Shown: one piece after another, positions 20,891-32,643 of the stretch
Position numbering within the stretch: the first letter of the stretch is position 1
Layout: each line of letters opens with the position of its first letter
Assembly (NCBI GenBank): GCA_034670405.1
Contig: JAXDDX010000072.1
Coordinates: 1,798,001-1,862,000 of the forward strand
Source of the DNA: Hoplostethus atlanticus
Taxonomy: Eukaryota > Chordata > Actinopteri > Trachichthyiformes > Trachichthyidae
Length of the DNA stretch: 64,000 bases
Direction of reading: 5' to 3'
The notes under the pieces: generated by a model
Told to the model about the DNA's origin: nothing
The model's input: the letters and a program-made list of their open reading frames with translations, nothing else
Databases searched by the model: none
Position numbers and translations under genes: made by a program

Positions 20891-21740
20891 GTAATACAAA
20901 AAGAAATCTGTTAAAGTAATAATCTGCAACATTTTCATATAAATAAATGTCCATTTTGCTACTCTCTCTCTCTACCCAGTTCATGAAAGCTTTTACATTT
21001 GCTAAACACTCAATGTTGGGTAGGTCTTTCCCGGGAACAATTCTTCAGCAAACAGGAAAGTGATGCGTTTCATGATTCCAGCAGCAGCAAGATTTATTTG
21101 GAATAAATAGAAAAACTAGGTACTTATCATCAGCAGCAATAGCCACCATGGCTGAACAAACAAGAAAAGAGCGCTACCTACAGAAACTCCATCAGCAGAA
21201 AATCCAAGGAGAAAGACGTCACAGTACTGGACACACTGTTTGATTGACAGATGATCTCTGGGAAGAGCAGTGAGAAACACCACAGCAATCCAAAGATGGA
21301 GACATTTAAAATACATAGGAGTCGTCCTCAACATCAGACTAATCTGATTTTGATAAATACTGAGTGGACAAAACATTAGGGTGACCTGCTCTTTCAGTGA
21401 AATAGCTCTTTTCAGCTGGAAAATGTGATTGCTGATTGATTTCGTCTGTTAAACCCACTTCAGTCATGAAGGGAAATGGAGGTGAAGGTCATGAGGTTGA
21501 CAATCATGGACATTGGATTGTGCAGAATGGGGGTGCAACTCAACAGCAGGAAGACGTTTTTAATATTTAATACACTGAGTGTACTTTATTAACCCCCCCA
21601 AAGGGAAAATTGTCTTTACACCACCATGCTGCCATCCTGATAATTGTTGCAACTATCTTTTGCTGATTAAAAGTGATTGAAATGCAGTTTCAGACTCACT
21701 AACACTCACCATGCTGCTCCAATCCCCCTCTGCTTTCTAG
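20891..21740 (+). other. ank2 intron
   Basis: An 850-bp intron that includes the repeat at 20976-21080 and, near 21577-21620, a tail-like motif (actttattaaccccccaaag). Nothing else seen. Confidence 0.6.
20976..21080 (+). repeat. dispersed repeat (pair with 50060-50160)
   Basis: The sequence acccagttcatgaaagctttt, then gggtaggtctttcccgggaa and acaggaaagtga, recurs with mismatches at 50060-50160 in the same orientation. Confidence 0.55.
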
Positions 21741-21969
21741 GTTCTGGCTGATAGACTGTCGGCAGGTCCAGGAGTCTGTCACCTTCTCCACTCAGGTGTA
21801 CCGGGAGATCATCTGTGTCCCCTACATGGCCAAGTTTGTCATCTTTGCCAAGACCCACGACCCCATCGAGGCCCGCCTGCGCTGCTTCTGCATGACCGAT
21901 GACAAGATTGACAAAACCCTGGAGCAGCAGGAGAACTTCACCGAGGTGGCCCGCAGCCGAGATGTAGAG
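21741..21969 (+). CDS. ank2: ank2 exon: ZU5-2/UPA junction
   Basis: A 229-nt exon (acceptor gctttctag, donor gtaagg) coding [56 protein letters not shown] and EVARSRDVE. Phase 2 in, 0 out. Confidence 0.96.
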
Positions 21970-22122
21970 GTAAGGAGGCAAGGAGAGGAGGAAGCTATAA
22001 AGGACAGAAGGAAAGAGGGGGTGTGGTGGACAGGGGGTTGTAGGGTAGCTGACATTATCTAAACACAAAATCAGATGTATCAGTGATGAAATGATCACTT
22101 CACTTCCTTTTATTCTTCTTAG

Positions 22123-22248
22123 GTCCTGGAAGGCAAACCTATCTATGCAGACTGCTTTGGCAACCTTGTCCCCCTCACCAAGAGTGGCCAGCACCATCTC
22201 TTGAGCTTCTTTGCCTTTAAGGAGAACAGACTAGCACTCTTCATCAAA
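22123..22248 (+). CDS. ank2: ank2 exon: UPA domain
   Basis: A 126-nt phase-0 exon coding [37 protein letters not shown] and ALFIK. UPA packs against the ZU5 tandem. Confidence 0.96.
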
Positions 22249-22450
22249 GTGAGGAGCATTCCTTAAAGCCTTAAAGAAGTTTCTTATTTCACTGCAGCAC
22301 ATATCAAATAAAATTCATCATATTGCATTACCCTCGTTGCATATAACACATTGATTAGACTTTGTCCTAACTAACTATTGACTGACGTTTTGATTTCTTT
22401 TAAACGTTGCTTGGTTTCTGACTAAATGCTGAGCTGCTTGGCTGTTGTAG

Positions 22451-22573
22451 ATCCGAGACAACACTCAGGAGCCATGTGGTCGTCTGTCCTTTATGAAAGA
22501 ACCAAGGACCTACAGGTCACTGACCCCAAATGCCATATGCAACCTCAACATCACTCTCCCATCATACTCGAAG
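22451..22573 (+). CDS. ank2: ank2 exon: end of UPA
   Basis: A 123-nt phase-0 exon (acceptor gttgtag, donor gtaagg) coding [18 protein letters not shown] and [13 protein letters not shown]. Confidence 0.96.
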
Positions 22574-23387
22574 GTAAGGACGCTGCACTGTTGTAGCGCT
22601 CTACAATAAAGCGTGCTCAGTTCCTGTAAGACTGGCTGTTGACAGCTTTAACTTAACATTAAACGCAGTTAAATAGATGAAGTAAATACTGTGCTTACCA
22701 CTGTAATTTGTGCTAGTTCTGTTATTTACCTAATCAATTACTGCACAACAATTGCCAAAACATGAACTCAGTTCTTTTCTTCTCAGGTATTCTTAACTAT
22801 AAATTATTTTTCTTATATTACTGTTTGACAGTAGTGAATTGTGCTAATACTATGACCAGCTAACATTACTGTTGTATGTTTGCTGCTTTATTGTGAAATG
22901 TTCCCTTCTACATGTGAAATCATCTTTAAAGCTGCACTATGGTGGCCCAAAATAGCAGTGCGAGGTAATCCGCTGATCTGTGATTGTTTGATACCAAAAA
23001 GGACGAGCGAAGCAAAAGATGTAAGCGAGTCCAGCTTTCTCTCGCTGCTGTTTAGGTGTCCATACCCGACACTAGAATTTCATTTGGGCAAATATGGCAA
23101 ATCTACGGCATTTCAATTAAGGGTTCGATGGCAGGCTCTTTAGTCCCACTTCTGGCTGACAAAACAGTTGGATTTTTATGTAAAAATGTGAAAAATAAAT
23201 TAAACATCTTGCCTAGCGCAGCTTTAAAGGTTACTCTGACCCTCTCCGAAATCACACTGACATAGCCCTCTTCATTGCTATGATAACCATGCTTTGCCCC
23301 CTCTTTTGTCTCCCTTCATTCTTGCTGTCTGTCTGTTGTCTCCATCTGTATATCTTTCTGCTTCTTGCTGCTTCTTGCTCCCCAAAG
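22574..23387 (+). other. ank2 intron
   Basis: A 814-bp intron, about a third of which is the inverted-repeat element at 22925-23230. Confidence 0.6.
22925..23230. repeat. non-autonomous element with short terminal inverted repeats
   Basis: The left end ctttaaagctgcac and right end gcgcagctttaaagg are inverted copies flanking about 280 bp without coding sequence. The gcagctttaa end also occurs singly at about 13608 and 19566. Confidence 0.6.
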
Positions 23388-23420
23388 GAGTCCGATTCAG
23401 ACCAAGAGCAAGAGGAAGAG
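23388..23420 (+). CDS. ank2: ank2 exon: acidic linker after UPA
   Basis: A 33-nt phase-0 exon coding ESDSDQEQEEE (acceptor gctccccaaag, donor gtaaca), equivalent to ESESDQEQEEE of human ANK2. Confidence 0.9.
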
Positions 23421-23728
23421 GTAACAGCAGCCTCTGCTTCCCCTCCCTCTCCAATTAACTAGCTCTGCTGATGTCTACTGTTAGTCTTCACATTAGGCCT
23501 GAATTAAGCAGATTTGGACAAGTAGTGTGCGTTTTCTTGTAAATGTATATAGTGTATTATAATATATAAGAAAGTGAATTGTCAGTTGCAGAATTCATTG
23601 TAGCTGTTGTGTCATGTGTGTCCTTAGTGTTCGTTTTCCTAAAGTAGCAGACAGTAAGTAAAGTGTATTTGGCACGCACAATGAATGAAACGTGAATAAC
23701 TGAGTGCATTTTCTTATTGTCTTTGCAG

Positions 23729-23750
23729 ACCAGCAGAACGCTAGAGAAAT
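23729..23750 (+). CDS. ank2: ank2 small exon before the giant exon
   Basis: A 22-nt exon (acceptor gtctttgcag, donor gtaaga) coding TSRTLEK and one further base. Human has TSEKND here. Phase 0 in, 1 out matches the giant exon's phase. Confidence 0.8.
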
Positions 23751-25716
23751 GTAAGATATTTATTATTTTTTAATATTATAATTTGTAATTTATAATTCTC
23801 AGCTTATTTATTAATCAAGCTAATGTGACAATATCATTGATATTGAATGTCTCCGCCATAATATAAATACTAATGTGTTATTGTGTGACTTGCTAGTCTA
23901 ATGCTTTAGAGAGTGTGCAGAGGAATAACCAGACTGACACACTGAAACACCCAGCTTCACCCTCATTAGCTAAGCTGTAGACCACATGCATCTTTTCAAA
24001 GCCCTTTAAGTTCCTGATTTTTGTCTTGTCACAAAAACACAACAGCACAACCTCCACCTTCCCAAGTCAATGTTATGTTTCCTCATAAGGCTTAACGTCA
24101 TCAGTCTTCCTTTTTAGCAGTCACACCTCAATGTCTTCATTTTAACCCTTTCCTCTCTGCCCTGTAACTCATTCACGTTTTGAGATTGGACATATGGAGA
24201 AAGAGTTAAACAGTGCCATCCACGTATGCACAAAAAAACCCTCATTCATACTGTGGTGTTGTTTATGTGACAATGAATTAGTCCTCCTCCTGCTGTACTC
24301 TACTGTAATGGCAAAGTAAAAATAGTCCACCACCTTATCCAGTCCGGATCCTTCCCTTCCTACCCTCCTTGCCTTATGTAGTGATGTGATAGTTACCCCT
24401 AGCCTCCTGGAAAACAAATAGCAATTGGCCAAATATACCATACAATAAAATTAAACCCACAGTCAAAATAGTAAAAATGTAAAAGTAAAAATGCTTGGTC
24501 TATATGAAACATACACACATACATACATGGAAGTATCATACAGATTAAAATTCCATGTATGTGTTGTGTCATTGTACAAGAACAATTAATGCATGATTAA
24601 TGCTTAAATGCATACATTAGTAGTAGCTGTGTAAAAGGATCAAGAACTCATCACAGTACTGAATGTGAATATATTAACAAACAACTCGATCATGAGTACC
24701 ATCATCCATTTGTAGCTTTCCACTCACTCTTCACCAGGGGCTTTCTGTCAACACTTCCCTTTGCTTTGCATGGAAATAACTTGCCTTACATAAATGTGTA
24801 CGCGTGTGTTTGTATGTCTGTATGAAGTTTTTGAAAATTCCCTTTGCTCTTGTGTTCGCGTACTTTGATTTTGGGATTACCCCACACAACACCATTTGGT
24901 TATGGTTTGCTACATTATACTACCTGTGTTATGATTTCAGTTTTCGCTTTGGTTATATTTAGAATGTTTATTCAGGCTGAAGACAGAGGGGAGGGTAAAG
25001 GACATAAAAAGACTGTCCCTCCCTAGCAGATATATGTTTCACAACTTTAATTTCCTTGAGTTGTTGTTTATTAGTGCTCTTGATTTAGATCCTTGTAGTA
25101 TATAGACAAGCTTTGAAAGTAAATGGTCTGCTTTGCTTCGTATGAGAAAGCACAGCAAATCATCATATGGTGTATAGGTTGTTATCACTGGCTTTCTTTG
25201 AAAGAGACAACTACCATTCTCAGTCATTTTCAAAGCATTTTTTCCCTTTCACTCCTTAGAGATGAGTCATACATCTGAGCAATCTTGAGATGTCTTGGTG
25301 TTGCTATTCCTTTGTTTGTCCCTTTTTTCCTTGTCCTTGTTGGTTTGTTGATATCTAGGTTTGCTCATAGTTTGTCTGGAGTTTCTTTCTGTTTTTTAGT
25401 TTTGTTCATGCTTTTTGTCTTGTGAGTATGGATGTGCTGAGTCGGTGTATAAGCAAGTTATTTCCTGCTCATATCCTTTCCCATTGTTATTGTTTAGTTG
25501 GCGTTTGCCTTACCACAGTATGTGCCCCAGAGACATCTGAGAGTAGAGACCTAATTCCTATGATACCCTGATGTAGTATCCATTGTGAGCCTGTTGTCCT
25601 ATGATCCCTGACAGTGTGTTCCAGTCCTGTCCTGACCACATTCTCCAATGTCTGTCTCCTTTCATTTCAATTTTTGATTTTCTTTACTCCTTACTTGTTC
25701 TTCTTCCATATGGAAG
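23751..25716 (+). other. ank2 intron before the giant exon
   Basis: A 1.97-kb AT-rich intron. No exon or recognisable mobile element seen. Confidence 0.6.
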
Positions 25717-28700
25717 ATGAAGAGACGGAGACGTCAGTCCTGAAATCAGAGTTGATTCGAGAACCAGACCTTCTATCCGACGTGTCAGAGATGAAACAAG
25801 ACTTGATCAAAATGACTGCCATCTTGACTGCAGACTCAACAGAGAAATCCACTTCCTTAGGAGGGGGTGGTCTAGAGAAAGGGGCTGAGGAGGTGTCTGG
25901 AGAGCCATTAGAAATAATGGAGAAGGACTTAGAGAAAGTCAAAGAGGACCTAGAAAAAGTCAGTGAGATATTGAGGAGTGGAACTTATGAGGGTGAGGTG
26001 GCAGAGGAGGCAGCAAAAGCAGCTAGAATGGCCGAGGAGTGGGTCCTCCTCTCAGACAGTGAGATAGAGGAGGCCAAAAAGATGGCAGCCTTAGAAACTC
26101 AAGAACCTGTTTTACGTGAAAGCAGAGCTAATAAAGGTGCTCCCAGACCCAAAGCTATAAAGGACAGTGGTGACCTCAAAGAATACCTCCTGGATGCACC
26201 AGTGGGCTCTAAAACAAAAGCTAAAAAAGAGCCAGTGGTCCAAGAAAAATTCACTGATGTTGTTCTACGCAAAAGTGCGAAACCAACTACACCAACCAAA
26301 TTACAAGACAAAACCACTGTTGGTGATGTCAAAAAGCCAGTCAGGCGGAAGGGGAAGGAACAGGGGCAGGCAGAGGAATCTACAGAGGCGGGTGCCCTCC
26401 TAAGTGTGCCTACAGCCTCTGGCCCAGTGTCACCTGTTTCCCCAGTGGTTGAAGAAACTCCCATTGGGTCAATAAAAGACAAAGTCAAAGCCTTACAGCA
26501 GAAAGTGGAAGCAGAACAAAAGAGCAAAAAGGTCACTGGAAGCAAATCTTCACAATTGCCTGTTATGAGTAAACCTTCTGCAAAAGCCAAAGAAAGCACT
26601 AAATCAAAACAGGGCCCCCCTAAGTCCCCCAAAGCTGAATCTGAGAAACTTGAGGAGACCATGTCAGTAAAAGAGCTGATGCAGGCCTTCCAAACGGGGC
26701 AGGACCCCTCAAAGAGAAAGTCTGGGCTTTTTGAACTCAAATCATCCACTGCGGCAGCATCAGAGAAAACTACAAAATCCCAAACCATCCAGTCAAAATC
26801 CATGACCAAAGCAATAACCTCATGTGTCTCTCAAGAACGAGAAGTATCTTTGGACTCCAAACCTCACAAGAGAGAGGCCACTCAACAAAACAGAAAGAAA
26901 GAAACGAAGTCCATTGCTGCCACCCATTCAGAGCTAACTGAAACTGTAGACTTTGGAAATGGTAGCATTGATGATAGCTCTGATAGCTTAAAACATGAGG
27001 GTGTGGCAGACTCACTAAGTGCCAGTTCTGGAGATGGAACTCCTCACCTGAGCTCTGACGACAGTTACAAACATGAGGGCTTAGCCACTCCAGGCACAAG
27101 CCCTGAAAGTCTGTCTCTCTCTCCCAAAAATGGACACCAGATGTCTAAAACATCAGCAGCCACTGCCACATCAGTCGTAGAAGAAAAGAAAGACAAGGAG
27201 AAGTCTGGAGACTCTGTTGTGGGGACCATCGTTGACCAGCTGTCTACAGAATTGACCCTCCCTGTCTCTTCCAGCAAGACTGCAGATGACCGCACCACAA
27301 GTGAGTCCATATCTGTTAGGAGGGATGAGTCTAAGCCATCTAAACCGCAGAAGCTTACAAAGAGAATCTCAGAGACCTTAGAAACTTTTCTTAGTGATGA
27401 AGAGAGCCCTGATGGTCAGCTAGCATTATCTTCATCCGGTTCTCCAGCCTCTAGATCCTCTTCACACCGTCATGGAAGCTTAGAGCTGCCTTTAAGACAC
27501 CAAGACTCAGATGCCCTCAGCCCATTAGCTGATGACTCTTTGACAATAAGCCACAGAGACTCTCTAGAGGGTAGCCCTGTTATGGAAGAAAACTCCTCCC
27601 ATAAGTCCCCAGACTCTATTGAACCCAGCCCCACCAAGGACTCACCCTGCCTTGACTCCTTAGAGAGCAGCCCTGTAGAGCAAAAAAGCCAACCAACCTT
27701 CCCACCCACACTAGGTCAGCCCACTAACTCCTCTAGCCACCCAGAGCCCTCCAAAACTCCAGAATACCCCCAAGATGCTTTGCGTAGTAGGCTGCTCCGA
27801 GACCATGATGCTAGTGCCGATGATGACAGTTGTGAGCAGACATCTCAGATGACAAGTTCTGGTAAGAGTCCCCTTTCCCCTGATACCCCTAGTTCTGAAG
27901 AGGTAAGTTATGAGGTAAACCCCAAGCCCCCTGATTATATGTTCCTCTCCGTTCAATCCAAACCGGCTGTCATCCCCGAGGACCCAGAAGAAGAGGACAC
28001 ATCAGAGAGCTGTGAAGCTCAGAGAAAATTCACTCCAGAGGAGGAGATGTTTAAGATGGCAGCCAAAATAAAAACATTTGATGAAATGGAACAAGAAGCA
28101 AGGAGCAAAAAGAACTCAAGGAAAGATTTGAGTACCTCAGCCGATCCTGAGATAGGGGATGACAGCTATAAAACATTAGAGCCCACAAATGAGAAACCTT
28201 TGCAGGGTGAAAGTGGGCTCACTAGGCCCAGAGAGGGTTCAGAGTTAGCTCTTTTTGTTGATCCCCATATTAAAGTACAACCTCCCTCTCCTTTTCCAGC
28301 AGGTTTGCATGAAGGATTCCACAGCAAAGAGGTCAAGAGCACAACTACAACAGCCAGTGTCACTTCAGAGGGACCTCACTCTGTCTCAGATCAGCATTAT
28401 TCAAAATCCAAAGTGAAAACTGAACAGGCACAGAATGTCCTGCCATCTGTAATGGCTAACAAAGGCAGTGTTTCCAAAACTGCTGCTGTCACATCGAGCT
28501 CTGAAAATATAACAGATGAGCAGAAGGAGGAGAGCTTGAGGAAATCAAGGGAAAACAAAGGAGATGGTGGGAAAGGTCAAGAGTTAGTTGTGGGTAGTCT
28601 ACAGCCGGGTGCAGTAAAACCAGGTAGCAATGTAACAGATGAAGTGAAAGGAGATCAGAAGGGGAATACAGCAGCACCAGAGACTGGACTTGCTGCTTCT

Positions 28701-30366
28701 CTTGTCATTGGACAAACAAAGGAGATGTTCAAACCAGAGGTCTGTATCTATGATGACACAGAGGAGGATGATGAGGTGGTGGAACCTCCCAGAACTGAGT
28801 CAAAGGGTGTCACTGCAAGAGCAGAAGCTGACCCCTGGACTTCCATGCGGGAGGATGATGCTGCTTTTGCAGCTCGCGTCAAAGAGGAGGAACAGAAGAT
28901 ACTGAACCTGATGGTGGACCGTCAGTCTCAGCAGGCAACCCCAGACACAACACCTGGTAGAACTCCTACAGAGGAGAGCACTCCGACCAGTGAGCCCAAC
29001 CCCTTCCTATTTCAGGAGGGGAAGCTCTTTGAGATGACCCGTAGCGGTGCTATTGACATGACTAAGAGGAGCTATGAAGAAGAGGGGGCTGGCTTTGCCT
29101 TTTTCCAGATAGGTGAACAGCCTTTAGAGGTGCCTCTCTCTGAAGAGGCCAGGCAAGAAGGTAGGAGAGCAGCAGCTGAAACAGAGGTTGGCCTCAATCT
29201 AACATTAGCAGTTAAGACTGAGGAAGATGACAAATCATTAGAAACCACTGATTCTCAGCATCAATTCCCTGTTGAAGGTGATCAGACAGCTTCAAAATCT
29301 GATGCCTCCAAATCAAAAATTCCTAGAATGGGCATTTCAGCCTCAGCCAAACCCACAAAGAAAGATCAAACATCCCCTGAAGCTGTAGAGGTCAAAACAG
29401 ATATAACGTTAGATGAAAGCCCCTTAGATTTAGACACAAGTTCCCCTGACCCAATGATAACAAATGTGCAGACAGCAGAAACTACAGTCACTAGATCTGT
29501 GTACTCTGAGCAGGACCAAGAGTCCTCTGATTCCTCTCCAGAAGAACCACAGTCAGTAATAGAAGCCCCAAAAACAACAGGAAAGTCCAAACAAATTGCT
29601 TCCACTAGTCTAAAAAAGACCCCAGCCAAAACCCAAGCTAAGGTTGTCCCTCAAGTTTGTGATAAATCCACAACCCCTTCATCCCATGCAACTCCCTCTT
29701 CAGCCACTCTTAAAAAAGAGGCAGCCATTACTGCTGAGTCCAAATCTAGAATTCCCATCAAGGCTAACACTATCAAGTCTAATTCTACAGTCAAACGCAC
29801 TGAATCATACCAAGAAAAAAAGCTTAAGGTCCCTGTAAAAAAGGACACAAGGAGAAAATCTGAGACAGACGCAGGTCCCTCTGTGGATACCAAAACCAAG
29901 ACACAGTCTTCCAAAGCCAAGAGCTTCTGTGAGGGGGAGTCGACCCGGCCATCTGCTAAAAAGGAACGGGGTCGTCCCTTGAGTGTTGAGTCAGCAAAGT
30001 CTAAAGGCTTCCAGTCCAGACTTCCAGTCAGAGGCAAAGCTGGTCAGCCATCTCACACATCAACACCCACTCAAGAGAAAAGCAAGACACGGAAACAATC
30101 CATTGAATTCTTTGAAGAGATAAGTGATGAAGCAGCAAAACTCGTGGAGAGATTGGCACAGGCAGAGAAAGACAAAGAGCAAGAGGCCACAGCTGCCAAT
30201 TCAGATGATGAGAGCAGTCTCATTGATCCATCGATCATAGAAAAAGAAACTTTCCCTGAAATGCAGTTCCCTCCCTCAGGAGACGTCTTTCCCATTAGAC
30301 CACTGTGGGACGACCCTGTTGAGACGCAGATGCAGCGAATCCCAGATGATAAAGTCCAAAGTCAAG
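25717..30366 (+). CDS. ank2: ank2 giant exon (440-kDa ankyrin-B neuronal insert)
   Basis: A single 4,650-nt open exon (about 1,550 residues) between acceptor catatggaag and donor gtatcc, phase 1 in and 1 out. It is orthologous to the human giant exon (about 6.2 kb): LSDVSEMKQDLIKMTAIL, VKEDLEKVSEILRSGT, EETPIGSIKDKVKALQ, MSVKELMQAFQTGQDPSKRK, SPLSPDTPSSEEVSYEV, TPEEEMFKM, NPFLFQEGKLFEMTRSGAID and FEEISDEAAKLVERL occur in the same order. It is otherwise low-complexity, rich in S, K, E and P, and probably disordered. Known role: the insert gives axonal giant ankyrin-B. An LC3-interacting (LIR) core EEWVLLS lies at 26034-26054, followed by an amphipathic helix EIEEAKK. The human run of 12-residue KTE.H.PVSPS repeats is absent. 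Confidence 0.97.
26034..26054 (+). other. ank2: LIR (Atg8/LC3-binding) motif in giant exon 1
   Basis: EEWVLLS, followed by DSEIEEAKKMA, aligns with the human EEEWVIVSDEEIEEARQ segment. That segment is known from structural work as an unusually tight LC3/GABARAP ligand. Confidence 0.8.
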
Positions 30367-31025
30367 GTATCCCCCCACCTCACGGGGCCTATTCTCTATC
30401 TCTTGTGCCTCATTAGTACGCTGTAGCCATAAAGGTGCTGCCTCTCTGTCTCTTGTAGTTAAGGCCCTTTGTAGTTAAACTCCATGTGGTTGTGTCGCTT
30501 GAACCGTGTTTGTGTTTGTGATTGCATCTCTCTTTCCTTCTATGTGTTCTGAAAATCTCAAGATTGACTTGAAGGCTTTATTGGACTCAGGGAAGCAATT
30601 TAGTGACTGAAATCTTCAAAGCTCCAAAGCCAAATAGTATTAAATGATTAGAACTATCACATTCAATGTCAAAGAAATTTTAAATAATTGAAGTGAACAG
30701 ACCTTAACCTTAGTGTCACCATATTCAGTTGGTCTGTCCTGACCATCCTTTACAGGTATATTATTGGTTTGTTAGCTTTTTTTCATCTGATTTTATGAAA
30801 AAAAACACTTCATTACTACTTCTCAATATATGAGTAAGTATAATTTAAAAAGTACATGTGCACCAACTTACACTGATATTTCAAAGTGTCAGTACTACAC
30901 AAAATAAGAAAGCCAGTGAAGATTTTTCTCTGATGTGCTTGATGGTATTTTCTGTTTGTGAATGTGACATTATCTGGTATACCTTGCGGCACTGACCGCT
31001 CATGGCTGTCTGGTGGTATTTGCAG
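30367..31025 (+). other. ank2 intron
   Basis: A 659-bp AT-rich intron. No feature seen. Confidence 0.65.
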
Positions 31026-31103
31026 TAGATGCACAGGATGAAGCAGAACGAAAAGAGCAACGGTTGGCCATCATAGCCGACCACCTGGGCTTCAGCTGGA
31101 CAG
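31026..31103 (+). CDS. ank2: ank2 exon: death domain start
   Basis: A 78-nt phase 1-1 exon (acceptor tttgcag, donor gtgagt) coding [20 protein letters not shown] and GFSWT, helix 1 of the ankyrin death domain. Confidence 0.96.
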
Positions 31104-31683
31104 GTGAGTCACACCTCAGTAGAGGTGGTCAAGTGGTCAAGTTCACAATGGATGTAGGTTTTGCAGTCAACCTCATAAATGTTCATTTTTTTGTTAAATA
31201 TACGTTTTTATCAAACTGTATGCCAGGCTCTTGATAAACAAATTTCCATTCGGGCCAACAAATGTATTTCTCTTAGGGGTAACACACTTATTCTTCATCT
31301 CAGCATTTTTGCAATCACACACCTTCTCCAGCAGATCATTGAAAACCATTATTTAGCTGGGTTGAGTCAGCAAAATGACAGTGTTCATGTGCACATACAG
31401 TATAATGACACTGTAAAAAATTTGTTACAAGACACAAGTAATGTAATGTCAATCAATGTAATGTGTCCAACTTTTCAAGTTTTGTATGAAGAAATCCGTG
31501 CCTATTTGTAGTAGGACAGATGTCAAGATGCTGTTCCCTCATATGTATATCTATATTCATTGGGAGCTTATGTTCATAAACATTCCATTCCATAAGCCAC
31601 CACATGTTTTCAGTCTTTTTTTGATTTACAAAGTCTTAAACATCTTCAAAAAAGTCATTATTAAATTTATTTTTTCTCCACAG

Positions 31684-31815
31684 AGCTCGCAAGGGAATTG
31701 GACTTCAGTGAGGAGAGGATCAACCTGATAAGGATTGAAAACCCAAACTCACTCCAGGACCAAAGCCATGCCCTGCTGAAACTCTGGGCAGAAAGGGAGG
31801 GAAAACACGTCACAG
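31684..31815 (+). CDS. ank2: ank2 exon: death domain
   Basis: A 132-nt phase 1-1 exon coding [40 protein letters not shown] and KHVT, the core helices of the death domain. Confidence 0.97.
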
Positions 31816-31931
31816 GTTGGTGATTAGGATAATACACATCGCTCAAAATTATTACTTTTTAAATGAATACAGTGTACAAGATCATATTTGTATTCGAAGT
31901 GGAGCTTTCAGTCTGTTTTCTATTTCCACAG

Positions 31932-32081
31932 AAACCACTCTGATCAAAAGACTGACCAAGATCAACCGAATGGACATTGTTCACCTCATTGAAACCAAGA
32001 TAATGAAGTCCACTCAGGAGGAGACATCATCGCACACCTATGCAGAGATAGAGCGGACTATAGCCCTGGATCATAGTGAAG
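31932..32081 (+). CDS. ank2: ank2 exon: death domain end
   Basis: A 150-nt phase 1-1 exon coding [20 protein letters not shown], then [15 protein letters not shown]. The last part, conserved with human ANK2, starts the regulatory tail. Confidence 0.97.
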
Positions 32082-32169
32082 GTACACCAGCAAAAAAGGT
32101 TCTCTATATAAAACATCCTACAAATTCTTTAAAGTGACATGTATTACTACTGTTTCTATGCCTTCTCAG

Positions 32170-32404
32170 GTTTCTCTGCCCTTCATGAGGACATTGACAG
32201 CCCCAGGCCAGGGAGGCGTACAAAGGCCACAGATAGGAGTCCAGGCTCAGGACAAGAGGTACCCATGGTGTCAGCAGAGGACCTGTCGTCCAGTTTGTCA
32301 TCGCTCCACGAGACGACGGGGCGGTCAGAAACAGACTCATCAGCAACAACCTTCTTGAGACATGCCCAGAAAGAGAAACTGCAAAAAGAGATGGAAACAA
32401 CACA
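32170..32404 (+). CDS. ank2: ank2 exon: regulatory tail
   Basis: A 235-nt exon (acceptor ccttctcag, donor gtaagt), phase 1 in and 2 out. It codes FSALHEDIDSPRPGRR, VSAEDLSSSLSS and TDSSATTFLRHAQKEKLQKE. The human ANK2 tail has matching FS.L.E, SEEDIS and DSSATALFPQTHKEQVQ, which separates ANK2 from its paralogs. Confidence 0.9.
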
Positions 32405-32582
32405 GTAAGTTATCCAGGATTATTCTAAATACAATTTTACAGATGTCTCATATTTTGCAATTTCAAGGTTATGAAGATATTCAATAATAATAACAATACA
32501 CATTTTAATCGATTTTGTCTGGAAAATTACAGCCATCGGATGACTGGATTTTAACATGCATGCTCTGTTTTTCTTTTCTCAG

Positions 32583-32643
32583 CTTATCATTAAGAGGATA
32601 TGACAAGGGAACAGACTCAGTACACAGTGGCTCTTTGAAACAA
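32583..32643 (+). CDS. ank2: short alternative form of the second giant exon
   Basis: At 32644 a perfect donor (CAA/gtaagt) lies inside the open frame. Using it gives a 61-nt exon that ends in phase 0, the same phase as the distal donor at 47090. Splicing to 47548 or 49221 therefore stays in frame, and the giant sequence can be left out by 5' splice-site choice. Confidence 0.6.
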
